This document shows, one piece after another, positions 8,850 through 16,231 of a DNA stretch of 64,000 nucleotides. Source of the DNA: CAWKPF01 sp963851415 (GTDB lineage Bacteria; Acidobacteriota; Thermoanaerobaculia; Multivoradales; Multivoraceae); the NCBI GenBank assembly GCA_963851415.1, contig CAWKPF010000003.1, positions 1,178,001 through 1,242,000 on the forward strand, in the 5' to 3' direction. The notes beneath the pieces are model-generated. The model was not told where the DNA came from, searched no databases, and saw only the letters and a list, made by a program, of their open reading frames with translations. Each line of letters begins with the position of its first letter. The stretch's first letter is position 1. The position numbers were made by a program, and so were the translations under genes.

Positions 8850-9426
8850 GCCGCTACTCATGTCGTTACTATGGTTCGCCGAATGGCTGGACACGCACGC
8901 CTGGAGCACGGCGCTGCACGAGTCCTTGTGGATGTATCCCCTCATCGAGTCGACCCACGTGTGGGCTTTGGCGCTCTTCGTGGGCTTCGCGGTGTTGCTC
9001 GATCTTCGTCTCACTGGCCTGGCCTTCAGGAAGATGCCCGTCTCGGAGCTGGCCGGTCGGTTGCTGCCCTGGACCGTGGCGGGCTTCATCGTGATGGTGG
9101 TCACCGGCTTCCTGCTGTTCTACGCGATTCCGGTGCGCAGCTACCAGAGCGTCTGGTTCCGCGTGAAAGTGATCATGCTGATCCTGGCGGGCATCAACGT
9201 GTTCGTGTTCCACACCGGGATCTGGCGCAAGGTGGCAGAGTGGGATCTCGATCCCCGGCCTCCGAAGAAGGCTCGGGTGGCCGGCTGGGCCTCCCTCATC
9301 CTGTGGAGCTTGATCATCTTTGCCGGGCGCATGATCGCCTACAACTGGTTCGATTGTGATCGACAACCACAGCCGGCCTTCATCAACTGGGCGGCGGGCT
9401 GCGTGCTCGAGGACGAAGCGGGATGA
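8848..9426 (+). CDS. DUF6644-type inner-membrane protein, copy 1
   Basis: A 192-residue membrane protein with four clear hydrophobic helices (about 32-58, 72-92, 100-122 and 145-166). It carries the HESLWMYPLIESTHVWAL segment followed by VLLDLRLTGLAF that I associate with the DUF6644 family; the function of that family is unknown. The conserved histidines in and before helix 1 could bind haem or a metal, which is speculation. The first ATG is at 8848. The ATG at 8860 may be the true start, because a good promoter ends at 8849 and no strong ribosome site precedes either codon. The stop overlaps the next gene's start by four bases, so the two are translationally coupled. Confidence 0.75.
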   Translation: MPLLMSLLWFAEWLDTHAWSTALHESLWMYPLIESTHVWALALFVGFAVLLDLRLTGLAFRKMPVSELAGRLLPWTVAGFIVMVVTGFLLFYAIPVRSYQSVWFRVKVIMLILAGINVFVFHTGIWRKVAEWDLDPRPPKKARVAGWASLILWSLIIFAGRMIAYNWFDCDRQPQPAFINWAAGCVLEDEAG

Positions 9427-9908
9427 TGGACAAGCTCTATCCCTTGTTCGAATGGTTCGAGTTCTCGCTCGTGGGCGAGACCGTACGCGCTTCGCTCTGG
9501 TTGTTCCCGGTGATCGAGGCTTTTCATCTGGTGGCCTTCGCGGTGCTCGGCGGAGCCATTCTCCTGGTCGATCTGCGCCTGCTGGGCCTGTTGTTCCGTG
9601 CCGATCCGGTCGCCGAGCTGGCCGCCAACGTCAAGCCGTGGCGTCGCTGGAGCCTGGTCGTGATGATCGTCTCTGGCGCGCTGCTCTTCATGTCGGAAGC
9701 GGTGAAGTGTTTCTACAGCTATCCCTTTCGCATCAAGATGGTCGCCCTGTTGTTCGCCATTCTGTTCAGCCTGTTGGTCAGAGATCGGATCGCGAACGGG
9801 GACCCCGCCACGATCAATCCCTGGCTGGCCAGAGGAGTTGCACTTCTCTCGCTGGTCGCGTGGGGCACCGTGGCCTGGGCGGGACGCTGGATCGGCTTCT
9901 CCGGCTAG
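9423..9908 (+). CDS. DUF6644-type inner-membrane protein, copy 2
   Basis: The 161-residue product is a diverged paralogue of the preceding protein. It shows RASLWLFPVIEAFHLVAF followed by ILLVDLRLLGLLF, in register with copy 1, and the same four-helix pattern. The His in the first helix is conserved between the copies, as is the pattern of Arg and Trp at the helix ends. The ATG overlaps the previous stop in an ATGA. Two non-identical subunits made from one message suggest a heteromeric membrane complex. It converges on the secreted-paralogue operon that ends at 10043, with only 134 bases between and no obvious terminator. Confidence 0.75.
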   Translation: MMDKLYPLFEWFEFSLVGETVRASLWLFPVIEAFHLVAFAVLGGAILLVDLRLLGLLFRADPVAELAANVKPWRRWSLVVMIVSGALLFMSEAVKCFYSYPFRIKMVALLFAILFSLLVRDRIANGDPATINPWLARGVALLSLVAWGTVAWAGRWIGFSG

Positions 9909-10042
9909 GCGGAGGAGCCATCCACGGTGGAAATCCCGGAGAGGGTGCGGGGAGGACTGCAGGCAAACACGGATCGGGCCCGCTCCTTTGCGACGCGGGC
10001 CTCCCTCTTGGGCTTCGGGCCGGAGAGGCCCTCGAACGACTG

Positions 10043-11158
10043 CTACTCGTCTTCGCCAGAGCTGCGAGAGTCGCCCTTGGCCGCCAACGCTTCCGCTTCC
10101 AGCAGCCGCGCGCCCCTCAGGATCCCGCCCAACGCGTAGTTGCCTTCGTGGCAGGCATACTCGTAGATCTTGTCGTCGGTGGCGGGCCACGGATACTCGC
10201 CACTCCACTGGCGCGTGAAGTTCCTGGGGTCGTCGATGGTGAAGTGGTAGAGCAGGGTGTCCTCGTCGATGCGAGAGAAGCGCTCGACGACCCGCAGCTC
10301 GTCAGAGCCCGAGGAGAAGCTCTTCTGGGCACCGAAGTGGACGGTCTCGACGACCAGGGTGTCGCCCTCCCAGTGGCCCACCGAGTCGCCGAGCCACTTC
10401 TTGATTTCCGGCGGATCGTGCTCGTCGTCGATGCGTACGATGCGGACATCGTGCACCATCTCCGTGAGGATCATCAGGTGATCTTCGGTCTGCACGATGC
10501 GCTTGTGGTTGTTGTACAGGGTCGGCAGCATCGGTGGACCTGCGGTCGAACCGAAGCCGAGCAGGCAGCGTTCGGCAAGAGGGCGCAGCTCCATGTCGTC
10601 GTAGGGCCCGACTTCCATGTCGATCCACCACGCCTCGCCGGTATTGGGTCGGTAGAACCCTCGTCGCGAAGCCGCCGCAGCCCTCGCCGCTTCGGTCATC
10701 GGAGGACGTTGGCCGTCGGGGGGATCGACGATGATCGAGGTGCGCCACTTGCCGTCGATCTGGAAGGCGCCCTCGCCGGGATCGACCCAGAAGTTGTTGT
10801 AGCCCCCCACCCGGCCTGCCGCGCCCGAGGCTTGAAAGCCACCGATCGTCTCGTCGACTCCGCCTTCGGGCGGGGCGTCCCGGTTGGGGTCGGTGGCCTG
10901 ATTGTCGAGCTCCCGCCGGCGCGCCATCTTCGCGGCGATCTCTTGCGCCTCGTCGTCGGTGTAGAAGAGCGTGTTGCCGAGCTCCTCGGGGCGCTCCAGC
11001 GGGGTCAGGGTCGCCGTGTCATAGGTGCCGCTCAGGTCGGGGCGACCGTCGGGCATCCGAGGGATCTCGGAGGGGTCGGCCTGGCTGAAGAGCAGTGCGG
11101 GGGTCGTGACAGCGAACGCGACGACGAGGAGGAGTGGGGCGGTCGGGCGGGAGAGCAT
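10043..11158 (-). CDS. Secreted protein of the PDLSGTY family, copy 4
   Basis: The 371-residue product has a signal peptide (PLLLVVAFAVTTPALLFS) and the conserved blocks shared by the two neighbouring full-length copies. These are IPRMPDGRPDLSGTYDTATL near the N-terminus, RTSIIVDPPDGQRP, GEAWWIDMEVGPYDD, ERCLLGFGSTAGPP, KRIVQTEDH, VGHWEGDTLVVET and YEYACHEGNYALGGIL near the C-terminus. Two cysteines (in ERCLLG and YACHEG) are invariant between copies and could form a disulfide. I know no assigned function for the family; its fold is probably beta-rich. The ATG at 11158 follows AGGAGG; the in-frame extension upstream is antisense-like sequence. It is the last gene of a five-gene operon that begins at 14938. 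Confidence 0.75.
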   Translation of the reverse strand: MLSRPTAPLLLVVAFAVTTPALLFSQADPSEIPRMPDGRPDLSGTYDTATLTPLERPEELGNTLFYTDDEAQEIAAKMARRRELDNQATDPNRDAPPEGGVDETIGGFQASGAAGRVGGYNNFWVDPGEGAFQIDGKWRTSIIVDPPDGQRPPMTEAARAAAASRRGFYRPNTGEAWWIDMEVGPYDDMELRPLAERCLLGFGSTAGPPMLPTLYNNHKRIVQTEDHLMILTEMVHDVRIVRIDDEHDPPEIKKWLGDSVGHWEGDTLVVETVHFGAQKSFSSGSDELRVVERFSRIDEDTLLYHFTIDDPRNFTRQWSGEYPWPATDDKIYEYACHEGNYALGGILRGARLLEAEALAAKGDSRSSGEDE

Positions 11159-11237
11159 GGCGGTCCTCCTGTCGTGGTTCGCTTGCCGATGGTTGGATGC
11201 GGAGCCGTCGGTCCGCGAGTCGAGACTTCTCGGCCGC

Positions 11238-12353
11238 TCAGTCGTCCGAGTCAGGTTTACCGGCCTTCTCGGCCAGGGCCTCTTCCTCGAGCAGCCGCGC
11301 TCCGCGCAGGATGCCTCCCATCGCGTAGTTGCCTTCGTGGCAGGCATACTCGTAGACGCGAGTGTCCGTGGCTGGCCAGGGATACTCGCCGCTCCATTCC
11401 TCTTCCCAGGTCGCCGGATCACGAACCGTGAACCGGTAGAGCAGCGTGTTCGCGTCGGTGCGCGTGAATCGCTCGATGACGTGCAGGTCTCGAGTGGCGA
11501 GGGAGAGAGCGGGGGTATCGTTGAAGTGCACCGTGTCGACGACCAGGGTGTCCCCCTCCCAATGGCCCACGGAATCGCCGAGCCACTTGCGGAGCTCGGC
11601 TGGATCGTGCTCGTCGTCGATGCGGATGATGCGCGCGTCGTGATTCATCTCGTTGAGGATCATCACGTAGTCATCGGTCTGCACGATGCGCTTCAGGTTG
11701 TTGTACATCACCGGGAGGGCCGGCGGGCCGGCCGTCGAGCCGAAACCCAGCAGGCAACGATCGCCCAGCGGGCGCACCTCCGGGTCGTCGTAGGGGCCGG
11801 ATTCCATGTCGATCCACCAGGCCTTGCCAGTGTTCTTGCGCCGGAACGCTTGGCGGGCCCCAGCGCGCGCCTTGCCTTCGGCGGAGAGCTCAGGGCGCTG
11901 ACCGTTGGGTGGATCGACGATGATCGAGGTGCGGTACTGACCGTCGATCTTGAAGGTGCTGTCGCCCAGGTCGGTCCAGAAGGCGTTGTAGCCACCGACC
12001 TCCCCTGCCGCCGCTCCGAAGCGAGACTCGACCCCGCCCTCGGGGGGCGCTTCACGGTCGGCGTCACTGGACTGGTTCGATTTCTCGTACCAGTCCTGCT
12101 GCCGCTTGACGATGGCCGCAGCTTCTTCCTCGGTGAGAGTCAGCTTGTCGCCGAAGCGGTCGGGGCGCGACATCGGCGTCAGCGTCGCGACATCGTAGGT
12201 GCCCGACAGGTCGGGCTTGCCGTCGGGCATGCGCGGGATGGCCGAGGCTCCTCCCTGTGCGAAGACCGCCGGACCCGAAAGAGCCAGGGAGGCCGCGAGA
12301 GCCCCAGCGATCGTGAGGGTGAGGGCCGCCCGGGGGCGGGATCGGTGGTGCAT
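11238..12353 (-). CDS. Secreted protein of the PDLSGTY family, copy 3
   Basis: A 371-residue paralogue of the gene before and after it. The signal peptide is ALTLTIAGALAASLALSG, cleaved near FAQGG. Conserved blocks are IPRMPDGKPDLSGTYDVATL, RTSIIVDPPNGQRP, GKAWWIDMESGPYDD, DRCLLGFGSTAGPPALPV, NEMNHDARIIRIDDEHDP, WLGDSVGHWEGDTLVVD and YEYACHEGNYAMGGILRGARLLEEE. The ATG at 12353 follows GGGAGG. It lies 65 bases downstream of the DUF6152 gene and 79 bases upstream of copy 4. Function is unknown; the strong conservation of whole blocks suggests the copies bind similar ligands. Confidence 0.75.
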   Translation of the reverse strand: MHHRSRPRAALTLTIAGALAASLALSGPAVFAQGGASAIPRMPDGKPDLSGTYDVATLTPMSRPDRFGDKLTLTEEEAAAIVKRQQDWYEKSNQSSDADREAPPEGGVESRFGAAAGEVGGYNAFWTDLGDSTFKIDGQYRTSIIVDPPNGQRPELSAEGKARAGARQAFRRKNTGKAWWIDMESGPYDDPEVRPLGDRCLLGFGSTAGPPALPVMYNNLKRIVQTDDYVMILNEMNHDARIIRIDDEHDPAELRKWLGDSVGHWEGDTLVVDTVHFNDTPALSLATRDLHVIERFTRTDANTLLYRFTVRDPATWEEEWSGEYPWPATDTRVYEYACHEGNYAMGGILRGARLLEEEALAEKAGKPDSDD

Positions 12354-12418
12354 GACTCGGCCTCCCTGTCTCCACTGCGGACGAGCTCAGAGCCCGTCCG
12401 GTGTGCTGTCGCTCGAGT

Positions 12419-12865
12419 CTAGCGACGGTTGTTCGGCTTGCGCGACGGCTCGTTCGGATCGGCGCCGTCGCGGGGGGCGCCGGTGCCGGAGGAGCCGAGG
12501 AAGATCTTCGAGCCGTCCTCGAACGTGACGTCACGTCCGTTGGCCCGATTCGAGCGATCCTTGGCCTGGTAGCCGTCCACGATGATCAGCGTACCGGGCG
12601 TCAGGGAGTCCTTGCGCAGTCCGCGGCGCAGCAGGGTGTTGGGCGTGCCGCCCTCGACCATCCAGACTTCCTTGCTGCCGTCGTCCTGGGTGACTTCCAT
12701 GTGAATCCAGGCGTGCGGATTGACCCACTCGACCTTGACGACGTTGCCCTTGAGGAGCAGCGGACGGTTGGGGTCGAATTCGGCGCCGAAAGCGTGGTGT
12801 GCGATCACGGGGACGGCTGCTACGAGGAGCAGGCCGAGAAACGTCAGTACGGTGGTCTTCTTCAT
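12419..12865 (-). CDS. DUF6152-type secreted protein
   Basis: The 148-residue product has a signal peptide (VLTFLGLLLVAAVPVIA) and then HHAFGAEFDPNRPLLLKG, VVKVEWVNPHAWIHMEV, the pattern I recognise as DUF6152. This is a small periplasmic beta-rich family without an assigned function, often described next to other uncharacterised secreted proteins. The paired His at the mature N-terminus and the His in NPHAW could bind metal. The C-terminal tail is polar and disordered-looking. The ATG at 12865 follows AGAGG; the in-frame sequence upstream lacks coding character. It lies inside the operon, between copies 2 and 3 of the PDLSGTY family, which suggests a shared process. Confidence 0.75.
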   Translation of the reverse strand: MKKTTVLTFLGLLLVAAVPVIAHHAFGAEFDPNRPLLLKGNVVKVEWVNPHAWIHMEVTQDDGSKEVWMVEGGTPNTLLRRGLRKDSLTPGTLIIVDGYQAKDRSNRANGRDVTFEDGSKIFLGSSGTGAPRDGADPNEPSRKPNNRR

Positions 12866-12951
12866 CACTTGCCTCTTCTCTGTTCGGTCTCTGGCTTGGG
12901 GGTTCTTGCTGGGAGAATCGATCGATGACGGTATTCTAACGTGGTCGGTAC

Positions 12952-14058
12952 TCAGTCGTCGGAGTCGCCACCCTTCGCCTTGGCGGCGAGGGCTTCCTCC
13001 TCCAGCAGACGGGCGCCGCGCAGGATGCCGCCGAGTGCGTAGTTGCCCTCGTGGCACGCGTACTCGTAGACCTTGTTCTCGCTGGCCGGCCAGGGGTACT
13101 CGCCGGTCCAGGGTGCCGTCCAGGTCTTCGGGTCCTCGACGGTGAAGTTGTAGAGCAGGGTGTCCTTGTCGATCCTCGAGAAGCGCTCCGTGACCTTGAA
13201 CTCGTCCGAGCCCATGTAGAAGCCCATCTGATCCGGACGGAAGTTACGGGTCTCGACCACCAGGGTGTCCCCCTCCCAGTGTCCAACGGAGTCGCCGAGC
13301 CACCCGGTGATCTCCGCGGGCGCTGGCTCGCCTCCGATGCGCACGATGCGAGCGTCGTGGTTCATCTCGTTGAGAATCACGAAGTGATCCTCGGTCTGGA
13401 CGATCCGCTTCATGTTGTTGTACATGACTGGCAGCGCGGGCGGTCCGGCAGTGGAGCCGAATCCGAGCAGGCAGCGCTCGCCCAGGGGGCGCAGCTCCGG
13501 ATCGTCGTAAGGCCCGACCTCCATGTCGATCCACCACGCTTCGCCGGTGTTGGGCCGCATGAACTTGCGCTGCTCTCCCATCTTCTTCATCGCTTCCGGC
13601 ACCATGGGCGGCATCTGGCCGTTGGACGGATCGACGATGATCGAGGTGCGGTACTGGCCGTCGAGCTTGAAGTTGCTCTCGCCGATGTCGACGTAGAAGG
13701 CGTTGTAGCCGCCGGTGCCTCCCGCTGCGCCGGCGAACTCGGGAGCCAGCGTCTCGGTGCCGCCGACCTCGGGAGCGGGACGATTGGGATCGCTGGGCTC
13801 GTAGTCCTTGGCCAACTGGGTCTCCCAGTAGTTGGCGATCTCGTCGGCTTCCTCCTGGGTGAGGAACTGCTTGTCGCCGAACTTCTGGGGCCGACTCAGC
13901 GGAGTGAGGGTCGCGATGTCATAGGTCCCGCTGAGATCGGGCTTGCCGTCAGGCATGCGCGGAATCTCCTGGGACACGGCTGCGGCCGGTGCCAGGAGCA
14001 CGCCCACCAGGGCGGCGCCGAGCAGTGCGGTCACGAGTCGATCCGGGGTGAGTTTCAT
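12952..14058 (-). CDS. Secreted protein of the PDLSGTY family, copy 2
   Basis: A 368-residue secreted protein with a signal peptide at 1-30 and IPRMPDGKPDLSGTYDIATL at 32-51. The other family blocks are RTSIIVDPSNGQMP (137-150), GEAWWIDMEVGPYDDPEL (172-189), ERCLLGFGSTAGPP (194-207), NEMNHDARIVRI (230-241), WLGDSVGHWEGDTLVVET (253-270) and YEYACHEGNYALGGILRGA (331-349). Cys 196 and Cys 335 are the only cysteines of the mature protein and are conserved in copies 3 and 4. The ATG at 14058 is preceded by GAGGAGAACACC. It begins 25 bases after the stop of copy 1 and 86 bases before the DUF6152 gene. No enzymatic motif is recognisable. Confidence 0.75.
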   Translation of the reverse strand: MKLTPDRLVTALLGAALVGVLLAPAAAVSQEIPRMPDGKPDLSGTYDIATLTPLSRPQKFGDKQFLTQEEADEIANYWETQLAKDYEPSDPNRPAPEVGGTETLAPEFAGAAGGTGGYNAFYVDIGESNFKLDGQYRTSIIVDPSNGQMPPMVPEAMKKMGEQRKFMRPNTGEAWWIDMEVGPYDDPELRPLGERCLLGFGSTAGPPALPVMYNNMKRIVQTEDHFVILNEMNHDARIVRIGGEPAPAEITGWLGDSVGHWEGDTLVVETRNFRPDQMGFYMGSDEFKVTERFSRIDKDTLLYNFTVEDPKTWTAPWTGEYPWPASENKVYEYACHEGNYALGGILRGARLLEEEALAAKAKGGDSDD

Positions 14059-14083
14059 GGTGTTCTCCTCTCGTGTCCTGCAA

Positions 14084-14938
14084 TCAGTCGCGATTGATCG
14101 GATTGCGGCGCCACTCGCCATAGAGCAACTCTTCGACGAACTCGACGCACTTGAAGTCCATCAGGCGCGCGTTCTCTTCCATCCGACGGTAGAGCGGCAT
14201 GCTGATCTTCCAGGGGCGGGTGAAGACCTCGGGGTCCTCGATCGTCGCTTCGTACTGGATGTGGTTCTCGGTGATCATGGTGTAGCGCTCGGTGACCTTG
14301 AGCTTGTCGCTGTGCCAGTTGCCGGCGCGGTCGAACCAGCTCTGGTCGAGCAGTCCGGTCACCTCGACCTCGAGGGTGTCGCCGTCCCACTTGCCGTAGG
14401 ACTGTCCCATCCACGAGTCGACCTGGGCCTCGCCCGGGTCTTCCATGTAGATCTCTCGAACGGCACCGGCGTACTCGTAGGCGATGAAGGTCGAGTGGTC
14501 GTTCTGGAAGATCTGGAAGGGATAGGGCATGTAGGTGGCTCTCGGCACGCCCGGCAGGTAGCACTTGATCTCCGGATCGCGGTTCAGCCAGTCGGCGTGG
14601 TTCTCTTCCTTCTTCGCGCGCGCCTCGGGCTTGTAGGGGATCTCGCCTCCCTCGACCACGCCCATGCTTCCGGGGACAGAGCCGACGGCACCGAGGGCGA
14701 GCACCTGCGGAGCCGGGAGCGGTCCGTGGGGTCCTTCCTGCAGAGCCATCGCCGGACGGGCGATGTGCGGCTCGAGGTCGAAGTTGGCGTTGTTGAGAAC
14801 CTGCCAGATGCCGTTGAAGTCGGGCTTGCCGTTGGCCAGTCTCGGAGGCTCGAAGTCGCCGTCCTGCGCCACGATAGCGGGGACCGACAGGGCGAAAAAT
14901 GTCAGCAGAGCGAGGGTCAGGCGCGCGAACGTCTTCAT
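14084..14938 (-). CDS. Secreted protein of the PDLSGTY family, copy 1 (short, divergent)
   Basis: This 284-residue member opens the operon. It has a signal peptide (LALLTFFALSVPAIVAQ) and RLANGKPDFNGIWQVL, the counterpart of the PDLSGTY block. It also has SWMGQSYGKWDGDTLEVEV, the counterpart of the WLGDSVGHWEGDTL block. It lacks the WWIDMEVGP and CLLGFGSTAG blocks. Cysteines occur in EIKCYLPGVP and DFKCVEFVEE, placed roughly like the cysteine pair of the longer copies. Proteins with this shorter form are widespread and usually left as hypothetical. The ATG at 14938 follows TGGAG. The 163-base gap upstream is divergent with the DUF4399 lipoprotein operon. Confidence 0.75.
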   Translation of the reverse strand: MKTFARLTLALLTFFALSVPAIVAQDGDFEPPRLANGKPDFNGIWQVLNNANFDLEPHIARPAMALQEGPHGPLPAPQVLALGAVGSVPGSMGVVEGGEIPYKPEARAKKEENHADWLNRDPEIKCYLPGVPRATYMPYPFQIFQNDHSTFIAYEYAGAVREIYMEDPGEAQVDSWMGQSYGKWDGDTLEVEVTGLLDQSWFDRAGNWHSDKLKVTERYTMITENHIQYEATIEDPEVFTRPWKISMPLYRRMEENARLMDFKCVEFVEELLYGEWRRNPINRD

Positions 14939-15101
14939 TCGGGACTCCAGTGTTTCATCTTTGGATAGGCCCCCTCACGATGTCATCAACGCGGTATCGC
15001 AGTCAAGCAAATAGGCCGGTCGGTCGATTCTCCGCCATGGTAGTCTGTACGGGCTCCCAGACGTGCTGGATGTCGGCTGACTCTCCTCGAGCGGAGGTGC
15101 A

Positions 15102-15617
15102 ATGCACGGATCGAATCCATCTTTTTCGGCGGAATCGAAGATTCAGTGGGCGTGCCCTGTGTTGGTGCTGGGGCTCGTCCTGTCCGGGGCGGGGTGTTCC
15201 CGCACCGAGGAGAGTGCTCCCGAGGGTGCCGCCGAGCCGGAGGCCGCCGCCGCGGAACCGGCAGGCGAGCCTCGGGTCTTCTTCGTCGGGCTCGAGGACG
15301 GAGGCTCGATCACGCGGGTGGCGGACCTCGAGTTCGGTGCCGAGAACTTCATCATCGAGCCCGTGGGAGACGGCTTCGTCCACGAGGGTCGAGGCCACTT
15401 CCACATCGGGATCGATACCCAGTGCCTGCCGCCCGGGACAGTGATTCCGACTGCGGATCCCTGGATTCACTTCGGCGACGGCTCGAATACGATCACCATG
15501 GATCTCGCTCCCGGAGAGCATACGCTGGTGCTGCAAGTCGGTGATGGGGAGCACCGCACCCTGGCCGACCCGGGTCTCTGTCACGCGATCGAGATCACCG
15601 TGGAGAAGGATCCCTGA
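15102..15617 (+). CDS. DUF4399-family lipoprotein
   Basis: The 171-residue product has a lipoprotein signal with lipobox LSGAGC (Cys 32) and a Pro/Glu/Ala-rich linker to about residue 55. A single beta-sandwich-like domain follows, with VFFVGLEDGGSITRVADLEF and HFHIGID, then IHFGDGSNTITMDLAPGEHTLVLQ. This matches DUF4399, a periplasmic domain of unknown function. The His/Asp-rich strands (GHFHIGID, WIHFGDG) may bind a metal; that is inference. The ATG at 15102 follows a strong GGAGGTGCA site. It heads a four-gene plus-strand operon with two CXXCH proteins and a PepSY protein, which suggests a role in envelope redox or metal handling. Confidence 0.8.
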   Translation: MHGSNPSFSAESKIQWACPVLVLGLVLSGAGCSRTEESAPEGAAEPEAAAAEPAGEPRVFFVGLEDGGSITRVADLEFGAENFIIEPVGDGFVHEGRGHFHIGIDTQCLPPGTVIPTADPWIHFGDGSNTITMDLAPGEHTLVLQVGDGEHRTLADPGLCHAIEITVEKDP

Positions 15618-15639
15618 GCGGATCGATGGAGTCCGAGTC

Positions 15640-16212
15640 ATGAGGCGCGCAACCGGTCGACTGAGGTGTCCGAACGAATCGATTCGTGGCCTTCGTCGCG
15701 AGAGCATCGACACACGAGGAGACTCACCTCGGCTGCCCATCCCGGGGCGACTCGCGCTCGGGCTGCTGATGTGCGTGCCGCTCCTGTTGGCCTGCGCCGG
15801 AGCGGAGAGCGGTTCCGCGAGTGAGCCACCGTTTCGGGAGGTCGTCGGCGAGAAGGCGCTCATGGTGTCGGTCATCGACCCGGCGGCAGATGTCGTGTGG
15901 GGTTCGGTCGGGACGATCATGACCCTCGAGGGAACCGAGGAGCGGGCTCCATCGACGGAAGAGGAGTGGGCGCAGGTGCGCAACGCGGCCGTCGTGATCG
16001 CCGAGGCTGGCAATCTGCTGATGATCGGGCGCCGGGCTCGGGATCAGGGGGATTGGATCGGCTGGTCTCTCGACCTGATCGATGAGGGGGAGAAGGCGAT
16101 GCGGGCCGCCGAGGCGCGCGACCCCCAGGCCGTTTTCGATGCCGGGGCCGAGATCTACGCGGTGTGCAGCGGTTGCCACGAGAACTACTGGCCGTCCGAT
16201 CCCGGACTCTGA
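15640..16212 (+). CDS. Class II cytochrome c-like lipoprotein (CXXCH near C-terminus)
   Basis: The product (190 residues) has a hydrophobic stretch ending in a lipobox (PLLLACAG), then helical segments and a single haem-binding motif CSGCH at 176-180, fourteen residues before the C-terminal end region. A helical bundle with CXXCH close to the C-terminus is the layout of class II (cytochrome c' type) cytochromes. The AGNLLMIGRRARDQGDW segment is shared with the protein at 17821 (SGNLLLIGDRAKDDEVW), so the two are paralogues. The ATG at 15640 has GGAG eight bases upstream but leaves an unusually long polar stretch before the signal core. The gene lies 19 bases before the PepSY gene. Confidence 0.75.
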   Translation: MRRATGRLRCPNESIRGLRRESIDTRGDSPRLPIPGRLALGLLMCVPLLLACAGAESGSASEPPFREVVGEKALMVSVIDPAADVVWGSVGTIMTLEGTEERAPSTEEEWAQVRNAAVVIAEAGNLLMIGRRARDQGDWIGWSLDLIDEGEKAMRAAEARDPQAVFDAGAEIYAVCSGCHENYWPSDPGL

Positions 16213-16231
16213 GCCCGCGGGACGCTCGTTG

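Noticed and set aside
15014..15026. A GACCGACCGG half-site (minus strand) between the divergent operons at 14938 and 15102
   Set aside because: It matches only the first ten bases of the dyad at 721 and lacks the second half, so an operator cannot be claimed.
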